From the NCBI GenBank assembly GCA_002338715.1, contig DDIR01000046.1, positions 1 through 8,572 on the forward strand: a stretch of DNA of 8,572 nt. The letters are read 5' to 3'. Source of the stretch: Phycisphaerales bacterium UBA1845 (GTDB lineage Bacteria; Planctomycetota; Phycisphaerae; UBA1845). Made by a program: the position numbers and the translations under genes. The notes beneath the pieces are model-generated. The model was not told where the DNA came from, searched no databases, and worked only from the letters and a program-made list of their open reading frames with translations. How positions within the stretch are numbered: position 1 is the stretch's first letter; each line of letters begins with the position of its first letter. This document shows positions 1 through 7,432 of this stretch, piece after piece.

Positions 1-791
1 GAACGGGGGCTGCGATCGGCGGCGCACCCGACGGTCGGATGTACATCATCTGGGATGATAACATCGCAGCCGACACCTGGACACCGGGCGAAACGATTAC
101 CATCGTTGAGGGGGCGGCCAACTTCACGACGATTCGCGGATCGGAAGACAACGGCGCATTCGGTGAAGAAATCGTCGGCGGACTCGACTACAACGGCGAC
201 GGTTTCGCCGATCTGTTTTTAGGGGATCTGGTGGCTGACGGACTCAACGGCACGCGTGCGGGTCGCGGTTATATCCTCGATCGGGCGGAGAATCTGCGCG
301 GTCTCGATTTCGTCATCGATGCGCCGCCCGAGGGCATCAAGATCAGCATCATCGAAGGGCCGACCAACAGTTCGCTCGGCGGCGACACGATGGCCCACGG
401 CGACTTCAACATGGATGGCATCGCCGACCTGGCGATCGGGAGTCCGCACGGTAATCCGCAAGGCCGAATCTCCGCCGGCGTCGTGCATGTGTTGATTGGC
501 CAGACAAAAGGTTGGCCCGACGTGATCGACCTCGCCCGAATCGACATCGAAGAATCGGGTGTCGACGCGGTGGCGATCATCGACGGAGCCTCCGGTTCGG
601 CGACCAGCGATGCGGGTGATACGCTTTGCTACAGTGCAGCCGCTGCGGATCTTGATGGGGATGGCCACACCGATCTGATCGTCAACGAGATGGCCGGCAA
701 TGGCTTGGCGGAAGGCACGGTGGACGTGGGAAACATGCTGTTGATCAGCGGTGCAGCACTATCGGACTTTCCCGTAAATCAAGCTGAATAA
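1..791 (+). CDS. FG-GAP repeat (integrin-alpha-like beta-propeller) protein, C-terminal part
   Basis: The reading frame is open from the left edge (first whole codon at position 3) to the TAA at 789-791, so the N-terminus lies outside the window. The ATG at 39 is not the start: upstream codons read TGAAIGGAPDGR and continue into MYIIW, the typical closing strand of an FG-GAP repeat. Three further repeats follow, each with a calcium-loop motif: DYNGDGFAD (first Asp codon at 186), DFNMDGIAD (402) and DLDGDGHTD (648). They are 72 and 82 residues apart, which suits propeller blades. Proteins of this family are normally exported and bind ligands or partner proteins at the cell surface; the signal peptide would lie upstream and cannot be seen. 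The natural end after the last repeat suggests that the C-terminus is complete. The next gene begins 67 bases downstream on the same strand, so co-transcription is possible. The family is clear, the ligand unknown. Confidence 0.88.
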   Translation, partial: TGAAIGGAPDGRMYIIWDDNIAADTWTPGETITIVEGAANFTTIRGSEDNGAFGEEIVGGLDYNGDGFADLFLGDLVADGLNGTRAGRGYILDRAENLRGLDFVIDAPPEGIKISIIEGPTNSSLGGDTMAHGDFNMDGIADLAIGSPHGNPQGRISAGVVHVLIGQTKGWPDVIDLARIDIEESGVDAVAIIDGASGSATSDAGDTLCYSAAAADLDGDGHTDLIVNEMAGNGLAEGTVDVGNMLLISGAALSDFPVNQAE

Positions 792-858
792 GCCGAAACC
801 ATGCTCCGATAACCAACTAGCAAATCAACGGTGCACGCGGCCCTGCCGATAGACTGGG

Positions 859-3615
859 ATGACACGACAGTCGCTGCAACAATGTCGTTGGGCCACCGGT
901 TTGCGCGCCGCTTCTATCGCGTTCGTGTGCGCCCTTTTCGCGCTGACGATTCCTGCCTTTGGCGATGACGGCAAATCGGGATCAGGTAGCGCGACATCTG
1001 GCAACTCGACATCTGGCAATTCAAATTCCGCGGAGTCGGCCAACACGAGTCGCATCATCCATAGGTTTGATTTCAACGAGCCCCACAACTTCGACTCGGT
1101 TCCGCAATACTGGGTGCGCTTTCCGGATGCGGTGATCGGTGATCCCAGTTTCCCGCGTTACACCGAAGCGATGTTTGACATGGAGACGGGGCACCTCGCG
1201 AGCCCGTCATTCTATCTCGAGTCGAAGGGTCAAAGCATCGGGTATCGCTATGTCGGACCGGACACACGCATTCGCCCGGGAACGTTTCGCGTGCGCGGGT
1301 GGATCAAAGCCGACCAGTTGCAGTTCGGTCGCGCTGCGATCAGCGCTTATTTCATCGACTGGAACGGGCGGTACATCGGCGACACGCAGAAGTACAGTCG
1401 ACTGGTGGGCGGCCCGGAAGATGGGTCCGATTGGCAAAAAGTCGAAATCGAAATGAAGGACGTACCCGCAGGTGCTCAGTTTATTGGCATTACCTGCTGG
1501 CTCGTTCAGCAGGACGTGTGGCGCGCGGGGAAGGAACCGCACCGCCACATTGACCACATGGATATATTCGGCGGGGCCTGGTTCGACGACATCGAGATCA
1601 TTGAAGAACCGTTCGCCGAACTCAAGCTGAGTCAACGCGGCAACATCGTCCATGCGGACGAAACGTTTGAGATTCTCGCCACGGTCGCCGACGATTTCGC
1701 CGACAGCCTCGAAGCCACGCTCGTGGTCACCGACGATGTGGGCAACGTGCAGTTCAATCAGCCGATCCCCGTCAGAGATTTTGAGCAGCGGCAGGCGACG
1801 GCTGTCACTTTGCCGGACCTGCTTCCAGGCATTTATCACGCGCGGTTGGTCGTTCATTGTGGCAGCGAAGAAGTGATTGAGCGAACGCTGCGTTTCGCCC
1901 AGTTGGGAGTGTCGCATCATCCGCCCAAGCAGGTGTCGCGGAGGATGGGCATCGCGCTTGGCAGTCTGCCCGACGAAGAAATTGAAGTTGTCTTCGCATT
2001 GTTCGATGCGCTCGATGTCGGGATCGTCAAGGTCCCGCTCTGGGGCGGGCTGCGATTGCGCTCCGAAATCAACCCGCAGGCATTGCCCAAGACGATGAAC
2101 CTGCTCCTACGTTTGCAGGTCGAAGTTGTGGGGCTGTTTGGCGGCTTGCCTGATGAACTCGCCCAATCGCAATCGGAGCACAACCTGACGCTGATCGACA
2201 TACTCACCGACGATCCGCGCGGGTGGCGGCAATATCTTGATGAGATTGTCGCACCGCACGCCAACGTCTTTCGGTCGTGGCAGTTGGGCGCCGATGGCGA
2301 CCTGTCGATGGTCGACGACCCACGTTATGGCGCTGCGGTTGCGGCGCTGCGCGAAGGGATACACGAGATGATCGCTGCCCCCGATCTGACGGGGATTCAG
2401 TCGGCTACGGTGCTGCCGGAAGGAAGGCACCTCGATGTCGAAAATCTATCCGTGTACTTGCCGGATGACATTTACCCAGAACACATCGCCGAACATTTGA
2501 GCGGATTCATCGAAGACGGCCGCCCGAAAAATGGTTACGACCTTGTGTGGGCGTCGGTTGAGTCGGGCGTGAATCTCGATGCGCAGTCGATTGGCACATG
2601 GGCGCTGCGCATTCTCGAAGCGCGCTGGGCCGGCGTCGATGCGGTGTTTGCGATTCAACCGTGGACCACGCGCCAGACACCGACCGGGCTTGTTTCCGAA
2701 CCGACGTTGGCGTACTTGGCCTACCGCACCATTGCAGACATCATCGGTGACAAGATTCCGTCTCAACGACTCGATCTGGACTTGTCGGCGAAGGCGATGA
2801 CGTTTGTGCGAGGCAATGAAAGCGTGTGGGTGATTTGGGATCCGCAAGCGCCGCCCGGTGGTCGTCCGCTCACGATTCAATTGGGAAGCGGCAATGAAAT
2901 CGTCGATCTGCTGGGACGTCGGATGACCTCCACGCGGCTTAAGGATGGACGTCGAGAACTGACTGTTTCGAGTGCGCCGATTTTTGTTGTTGGTTCACAG
3001 CGATGGCTACCGCCATTTCGCGCGAGCGTACAACTCACGCCGTCCATTACCGATTTCGCGCTGGACGCTCGCGAGCACACGCTGAACGTTTCCAATCCGA
3101 ATGACGTGGCGATGTCCGGCAAGATCGATTTGGAAGCGCCCGAGGGTTGGACGGTGACGCCGTCACGCGTTCAGTTTTCACTCTATCCGAATGAGCAGAA
3201 GCAATTCACGATTGCGATTCGTCATCCGACCAGCGAGTCTGCAGGCATCAAGCAGATATTCGCAAATGTCTCATTAAATTCGTCGGGCAGTTACTACCTC
3301 AGGGTTCCGCTTCCGATCGATCTGGATCTTCATGACGTTGACGTGTGGGGCTATGCCGTGATGGAAGGAAACAACCTGGTTGTACGCCACGGGATGACCA
3401 GTCACGCCGATGTCCCGATCAGCTTTCGCGCGTTTGCGACATTTCCCGGAAGAAGCCGCCAATATCGCGTCATCAACGAACTCCTCCCGGGTCAGACGTT
3501 GGCCACCGAGTATACCTTCAGCAATGTGGGATCGACGGCTGGCAAAACGATTCGACTTGGCCTGCGCGAGGTCAACGGGCCCCGCATCCACAACCTCCAA
3601 ATTGATGCCCCGTAA
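859..3615 (+). CDS. Large secreted multidomain protein with a glycosidase-like TIM barrel
   Basis: This is an exported protein of 918 residues. The ATG at 859 is the first possible ATG, because an in-frame TAG lies at 850-852; no good Shine-Dalgarno site is seen. Residues 1-35 are a signal peptide: Arg10 and Arg16, a hydrophobic core of about 17-31, and probable cleavage after AFG35. Residues 36-65 are a Ser/Gly/Asn linker. About 66-250 is a beta-sandwich resembling carbohydrate-binding modules, opening HRFDFNEP and closing WFDDIEI. About 252-348 looks Ig-like. About 360-635 has the alternating pattern of a (beta/alpha)8 glycosidase barrel, with WQLGADGD at 474-481 and VWASVESG at 563-570. 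About 640-715 resembles the beta-domain that follows such barrels. About 722-822 resembles a NEW3-type Ig domain (EGWTVTPSRVQFSLYPNEQ), and 823-918 is another beta-domain. A role in binding or processing extracellular polysaccharide is inferred. The usual Asn-Glu after strand 4 reads Ala-Asp (478-479), so enzymatic activity is uncertain. Domain borders are estimates by eye. Confidence 0.85.
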   Translation: MTRQSLQQCRWATGLRAASIAFVCALFALTIPAFGDDGKSGSGSATSGNSTSGNSNSAESANTSRIIHRFDFNEPHNFDSVPQYWVRFPDAVIGDPSFPRYTEAMFDMETGHLASPSFYLESKGQSIGYRYVGPDTRIRPGTFRVRGWIKADQLQFGRAAISAYFIDWNGRYIGDTQKYSRLVGGPEDGSDWQKVEIEMKDVPAGAQFIGITCWLVQQDVWRAGKEPHRHIDHMDIFGGAWFDDIEIIEEPFAELKLSQRGNIVHADETFEILATVADDFADSLEATLVVTDDVGNVQFNQPIPVRDFEQRQATAVTLPDLLPGIYHARLVVHCGSEEVIERTLRFAQLGVSHHPPKQVSRRMGIALGSLPDEEIEVVFALFDALDVGIVKVPLWGGLRLRSEINPQALPKTMNLLLRLQVEVVGLFGGLPDELAQSQSEHNLTLIDILTDDPRGWRQYLDEIVAPHANVFRSWQLGADGDLSMVDDPRYGAAVAALREGIHEMIAAPDLTGIQSATVLPEGRHLDVENLSVYLPDDIYPEHIAEHLSGFIEDGRPKNGYDLVWASVESGVNLDAQSIGTWALRILEARWAGVDAVFAIQPWTTRQTPTGLVSEPTLAYLAYRTIADIIGDKIPSQRLDLDLSAKAMTFVRGNESVWVIWDPQAPPGGRPLTIQLGSGNEIVDLLGRRMTSTRLKDGRRELTVSSAPIFVVGSQRWLPPFRASVQLTPSITDFALDAREHTLNVSNPNDVAMSGKIDLEAPEGWTVTPSRVQFSLYPNEQKQFTIAIRHPTSESAGIKQIFANVSLNSSGSYYLRVPLPIDLDLHDVDVWGYAVMEGNNLVVRHGMTSHADVPISFRAFATFPGRSRQYRVINELLPGQTLATEYTFSNVGSTAGKTIRLGLREVNGPRIHNLQIDAP
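993..1022 (+). repeat. 15-bp tandem duplication in the linker of the 918-residue protein
   Basis: Two adjacent 15-base copies, GACATCTGGCAACTC and GACATCTGGCAATTC, differ at one base. They encode TSGNS-TSGNS (residues 46-55) in the Ser/Gly/Asn-rich linker between the signal peptide and the first beta-sandwich. The repeat keeps the frame. It is best read as slippage in a flexible spacer. Confidence 0.8.
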
Positions 3616-3638
3616 GCCGGCAATCGAACACAAGGGCG

Positions 3639-3656
3639 TGGTCGTGCGTACGACTA
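3639..3656 (+). other. Short hairpin 23 bases after the 918-residue gene
   Basis: TGGTCGT and ACGACTA pair around the loop GCGT, giving a stem of seven pairs (one is G-U in RNA). It lies between the TAA at 3613-3615 and the TPR gene. No run of T follows, so it is not a typical intrinsic terminator. It could be a weak terminator, an RNA-stabilising 3' structure or chance. Confidence 0.25.
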
Positions 3657-3756
3657 GACTGTACCAGTGGCGTTGGTTATGCTCTCGCCTGCAAGCATGG
3701 ATCATGCGGGTAATCTGAAACGCTGGATTCGATAAATTCCCAAACCCCCTCAATTC

Positions 3757-3762
3757 AAAGGA
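3757..3762 (+). promoter_or_regulatory. Ribosome binding site of the TPR lipoprotein gene
   Basis: AAAGGA ends nine bases before the ATG at 3772. It is the clearest Shine-Dalgarno-like site in the window. It supports the ATG at 3772 over the internal ATG at 3862 (Met31), which would remove all positive charge from the signal peptide. Confidence 0.6.
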
Positions 3763-3771
3763 TCGTTCACC

Positions 3772-6213
3772 ATGAAAATCAACTCATCGCAAGGGCTGGC
3801 TTCTGCTTTGCGAAAAACCTCGTTTGAATTGAGTCGAATTCGCTCATTGACGTCCTCGCGCATGCTGGTTGTCGCGCTCGTTGTTGGCGCCATCACGATG
3901 ACCGGCTGCAAGAAGTCGGAGTCGCCTGACTCCGCAACGCCAACAAGCGAAACGGAGTCGTCCGAAACGTCATCACCAACACCGCCCCCGACGCTTCCCA
4001 AAGATGAGCCGGTCACCGCTCCGACCACGACGTCGTCTCCAAAATCGGAGAAACCTGCAGCGACTCCAACGGCATCCACCTCAGCCGGATCAACACCGAG
4101 TCCGTCGGCCAATTCCACGTCGAAACCTTCTCCGCTTGATATGACCCGGTTTGAATACGACCACGATGACCTGGCTGAGAAGTGTCGCAAAGCCGGGTTG
4201 CCTGCTCCGCCAGATTTTTCGGAACTTAGACCGGATCTTGCCGCATTGGCTTATGAGCGGGCGCTTAAGGCATGTTCAAGTGGACGCGCCGAAGACATCG
4301 GCGAACTGGGATCGCTTTACCTCGCGATCTCAACAAGCCGCGAAGACTCAGGCCGCGCCGTCGAATGTTATTCCAAGGCAAAGGAACTCGACCCGAAGAA
4401 TCACAAATGGCCTTACATGCTCGCCCGCTTGTTCTTGAATCGCGATTCCGACGTGCGAGGCCGACTTGAGTTGGAACGAACCGTGGAACTCGAACCGACC
4501 TATGCGATGGCCTACGGTTGGTTGGGAATGCTCAGTATCAAACAGGAAAACGGTGAGGAGGCCAAAGGCTTTTTTGAAAAGTACATCGAACTCCAGCCGG
4601 AAGATGCATTCGGTTACTGTGGTCGGTCGGCCGCATACATGTTGCTGGAAGACTGGGAGGCGGCAAAAGCCGACTACGAGAAAGCCATCGAGCTCGATCC
4701 GACCATGGGTTGGGCCTACATGCTCAAGACGCGTTACTACGAAAAGCACGAAGACACGGTTGCGGCGCGACAGGCGATGCAGAAAGCGTCCGTCCTTCCG
4801 GTTCGACCTGGGATGTTGTTGCGAGATCCACTGTCAATCGATCGTTGGAGAAGCCTTGGCGCTTCCGACAGCGCACTGCTGGAATTGAGGCAGCTTGCCC
4901 AGACGCGCGATCTCCCCAGCGCCCGAAAGTTAAGTGAGATTCTGCTTGAAGAACACTCCGACAATCCCGTCTTGATTCTTGGCCTCTCGCGTTTCGAGCT
5001 GTTTCAAAACAAACACAAAGAAGCGTTGGAACTGGCGCTGAGGGCGCGCGAGCTGGATCCCAATTCCGCCGAAATTCACGAAACGATTGCCCGATGCTAC
5101 TTGCTCGATGGCGAATTGGACAAGGCGTTGGCTTCGGCTGAGAGTGCTGTCGTCGCCAATGACAAAGCCGACTACGCCCATCGCGTGAAAGGTGATGTCT
5201 TCCTGGCGATGAATCGACTCGAAGACGCGAAGGCGGAATACGTGCGCGATCGCGAACTCAACCCCGGCCGCCCCCAGACCGCGCAGGCCATCGCCAACAT
5301 CTGGTTCCACCAGGAAGATTATGAAAAAGCGCGGGAGTTTTATGAAAAGGCGATCCTAGCCGCCAAGGTTGGAAACTATCCCGTTTCGGCTTACGGTCCG
5401 CTGCTTGCGGGGCTTGGCGAGATTGATCTTAAGGAAGACAAGCTTGATCTGGCGATCACCCATTTCGGTCAGGCGATTGCATCCGATCCGGGGTATGTCG
5501 ATTCGTTCATGTCTCTCGCGAAAGCCCTGATGAAACAGGATCGCGGAAACGAGGCGCTGGAATTCTGCGACCGCATTCTGACCGATCGTCCGGAATACAC
5601 CGTTTACAAACTGTTGCGCGTCGAAATTCTCGACCAACTGGGCCGATCGCAGGAGGCGCTCGAAGGCGTGCGCGATTTGATCAAGTTTCACCCCAACATG
5701 CCTGAAGTCTTCCTGGTGGCTGGTCGCGTCTTCAACACCAACAAAATGTTCGACCAAGCCAATTCAAGCTTTCAACGGTCAGTTGAGTTGAATCCGAGTT
5801 CGGAAAAAGCCCGCGTCGCCCAAATCGAATTTCTGCTAAGTCAAAAGGACAACGAGGGCGCCCTAAAAGCCGCGGAAGAAGGGTTGAAGATCCTCGACAA
5901 GTCGGTGCGGTTGGCCAACACCGCCAGCTGGTTCTGGGCGACCATCGACAATGAATCGCTGCGGAATCCCGATGCGGCGGTCAAGTGGGCGGAATTCACC
6001 TGCGAGCAAACCGATCGAAAGCTCGCAAGCTGCCTCGATACCCTCGCGTGTGCGTACGCGTCTGCGGGTCGATTCGATGACGCGACAAAAGTCGCACAAG
6101 AGGCGATCGAAGTCGCCAAGTCCGATCCGCGATTGGCTGAAGAACTGCTCAACTACGAAGCCCGGTTGGCGCTGTTCAAAGACAACAAAGCCTACATCGA
6201 AAAAGCCGAATAG
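3772..6213 (+). CDS. TPR-array lipoprotein with a Ser/Thr/Pro-rich tether
   Basis: The 813-residue protein opens with a long basic n-region (Arg14, Lys15, Arg22, Arg24, Arg30), a hydrophobic core at 31-41 and a lipobox-like TMTGC with Cys46 as the probable lipidated residue. A low-complexity stretch rich in Ser, Thr, Pro and acidic residues (about 47-122) looks like a tether. From about residue 175 to the C-terminus run some 15 tetratricopeptide repeats with signatures such as YSKAKELDP, YEKAIELDP and FQRSVELNP. Residues 343-390 break the regular pattern and may separate two superhelices. The last repeat (LDTLACAYASAGRFDDA, 755-771) and the tail ending in KAYIEKAE match a C-terminal pattern common in planctomycete TPR proteins. 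TPR arrays hold protein partners, so a scaffold anchored in the envelope is inferred; no catalytic domain is visible. An AAAGGA site supports the start. The gene converges with dgt. Family call is firm, role unknown. Confidence 0.92.
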   Translation: MKINSSQGLASALRKTSFELSRIRSLTSSRMLVVALVVGAITMTGCKKSESPDSATPTSETESSETSSPTPPPTLPKDEPVTAPTTTSSPKSEKPAATPTASTSAGSTPSPSANSTSKPSPLDMTRFEYDHDDLAEKCRKAGLPAPPDFSELRPDLAALAYERALKACSSGRAEDIGELGSLYLAISTSREDSGRAVECYSKAKELDPKNHKWPYMLARLFLNRDSDVRGRLELERTVELEPTYAMAYGWLGMLSIKQENGEEAKGFFEKYIELQPEDAFGYCGRSAAYMLLEDWEAAKADYEKAIELDPTMGWAYMLKTRYYEKHEDTVAARQAMQKASVLPVRPGMLLRDPLSIDRWRSLGASDSALLELRQLAQTRDLPSARKLSEILLEEHSDNPVLILGLSRFELFQNKHKEALELALRARELDPNSAEIHETIARCYLLDGELDKALASAESAVVANDKADYAHRVKGDVFLAMNRLEDAKAEYVRDRELNPGRPQTAQAIANIWFHQEDYEKAREFYEKAILAAKVGNYPVSAYGPLLAGLGEIDLKEDKLDLAITHFGQAIASDPGYVDSFMSLAKALMKQDRGNEALEFCDRILTDRPEYTVYKLLRVEILDQLGRSQEALEGVRDLIKFHPNMPEVFLVAGRVFNTNKMFDQANSSFQRSVELNPSSEKARVAQIEFLLSQKDNEGALKAAEEGLKILDKSVRLANTASWFWATIDNESLRNPDAAVKWAEFTCEQTDRKLASCLDTLACAYASAGRFDDATKVAQEAIEVAKSDPRLAEELLNYEARLALFKDNKAYIEKAE

Positions 6214-6218
6214 TTCGC

Positions 6219-6234
6219 GATTGGTCCGTCAATC
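6219..6234. terminator. Weak hairpin between convergent stop codons
   Basis: GATTG (6219-6223) and CAATC (6230-6234) pair around a six-base loop in the 19-base gap between the TPR gene stop (TAG, 6211-6213) and the dgt stop (TGA read on the minus strand, 6233-6235). A hairpin here could act on both strands. The stem is only five pairs, has no T-tract on either side and overlaps the end of dgt, so this is a tentative call. Confidence 0.2.
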
Positions 6235-7432
6235 AGACGCGCTCAAACGGTTCGAACATGCGCTGGTAGTCGTCCTGGCAGAAGCGGTCAGTCATGCCCG
6301 CGATGTAGTCGCACACCACGCGATGCACGCCCTGCTCGTCGATCCGGCTGGTGAATCGCGGCGGAAGCATCGCCGGGTTTTCCACGTACGCTAAGAACAA
6401 ACGCTCGATAAATCGGCGCGCCTTCGCGTCCATTCGCACGAGTCGGTGGTGGTGGTACACGTGTTCGACCAGAAATGCCTCAAGCTCATTCAGCTGCGAG
6501 TTGCGGGCCTGTGAAAGTGTGACCACGCCTTCCTTCATCAGCCGAATATCGTCGACCAGCTTGGGATCATTCGCCGCGATCCGCTTTTCCGTCTCGTCAA
6601 CGACGTCGGCGATCAGCAGGCGACCCAGTCGATCCAGCACCGGACGTCGGACCGCCGCCAACACCAGATCGGGATACTGCTCGCGGATGGGGGCTATCGC
6701 TTCGGCCCAGATTGCAATGTCGGCCAATTCCTCTTCGTTGACGAGGTTGGCTGCGATCGCGTCCTCGAGGTCGTGTCCGTCGTATGCAAGGCGGTCGGCG
6801 ACACAGGCGATCTGCCCTTCGAGTGACGGGAGATTGCCGCATTCAAAGAAATCCCAGAGGGCGGGGTTGTTGCTGGCGCCTTCGGGTCGATCGTACTTTG
6901 TGTTGTGCTTGATCAATCCCTCGCGCGTTTCAAAGGTCAGATTCAATCCGCGATGTTCGGGGTAAGGGTGCTCCAGATAATCGACGACCCGCAGGGCGTG
7001 CATGTTGTGCTCAAAACCGCCGTGGTCGGCCATCAAATCGCGCAGCGCCACTTCGCCCGCATGACCGAACGGCGGATGACCCAGGTCGTGGGCGAGGGAG
7101 ATCGTCTCTGCCAGCGTTTCGTTGAGTCCGAGCGCCTTGGCCACAACGCGGGCGATGCCAGCCACTTCGAGTGTGTGCGTCAGTCGCGTGCGAAAGTGAT
7201 CGTCCTCGAGCGTGACAAACGCCTGCGTCTTGTACTCAAGCCGTCGAAATGCAGCGCATCCTGAAACCCTTCGGCGATCCAATTCGAACACGTCGCTGAA
7301 CGGATCGGGCGATTCATCGAATTGCCGACCGTTGCTCTGATCCGCGTGACAGGCGTATGACTTTAGAGGGCTGACAGACACGGGCACCTCGCTTTTGGGC
7401 TGGTCCAATCGAGTGGCGGGCTGATCCTTCAA
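6233..7432 (-). CDS. dgt: Deoxyguanosinetriphosphate triphosphohydrolase-like HD protein (dNTPase)
   Basis: This 399-residue cytoplasmic enzyme belongs to the dGTPase branch of the HD superfamily, which splits dNTPs into deoxynucleoside and triphosphate and so tunes the dNTP pool. The conserved core is complete: AFRRLEYKTQAFV (61-73), HFRTRLTHTLEVAGIAR (79-95), AHDLGHPPFGHAGE (114-127), GFEHN (139-143), ADRLAYDGHDLEDAI (212-226) and DYIAGMTDRF (375-384). Probable metal ligands are His86, His115, Asp116 and Asp213. His124 and Glu127 sit 9 and 12 residues after His115, as the catalytic pair does in E. coli Dgt. The start is a TTG that overlaps the HIT gene stop as TTGA. No in-frame ATG exists before Met134, which is beyond His86 and His115, so a non-ATG start is forced; TTG at Leu9 or GTG at Val16 or Val18 are alternatives. 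No clear Shine-Dalgarno site precedes the TTG, which fits translational coupling. Substrate preference (dGTP or any dNTP) cannot be read from sequence. Confidence 0.95.
   Translation of the reverse strand: MKDQPATRLDQPKSEVPVSVSPLKSYACHADQSNGRQFDESPDPFSDVFELDRRRVSGCAAFRRLEYKTQAFVTLEDDHFRTRLTHTLEVAGIARVVAKALGLNETLAETISLAHDLGHPPFGHAGEVALRDLMADHGGFEHNMHALRVVDYLEHPYPEHRGLNLTFETREGLIKHNTKYDRPEGASNNPALWDFFECGNLPSLEGQIACVADRLAYDGHDLEDAIAANLVNEEELADIAIWAEAIAPIREQYPDLVLAAVRRPVLDRLGRLLIADVVDETEKRIAANDPKLVDDIRLMKEGVVTLSQARNSQLNELEAFLVEHVYHHHRLVRMDAKARRFIERLFLAYVENPAMLPPRFTSRIDEQGVHRVVCDYIAGMTDRFCQDDYQRMFEPFERV

Noticed and set aside
39..41. ATG at 39 as the start of the FG-GAP gene
   Set aside because: In-frame codons upstream to the window edge encode the natural continuation of an FG-GAP strand (TGAAIGGAPDGR), with no stop between.
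219..668. Minus-strand frame of 149 codons opposite the FG-GAP gene
   Set aside because: The plus strand has three intact calcium-loop repeats here; the minus frame shows no recognisable motif.
1207..1920. Minus-strand frame of 237 codons inside the 918-residue gene
   Set aside because: It resembles no family I recognise, and the plus strand carries a coherent signal peptide and domain series through the same bases.
3750..4190. Minus-strand frame of 146 codons opposite the TPR lipoprotein N-terminus
   Set aside because: Its Gly/Val/Asp/Ser-rich composition is the mirror of the Ser/Thr/Pro linker codons on the plus strand. It overlaps a gene with a good ribosome site, signal peptide and TPRs.
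6351..6965. Plus-strand frame of 204 codons opposite dgt
   Set aside because: It is rich in Ser and Arg as expected for an antisense shadow, and dgt motifs are complete on the minus strand.
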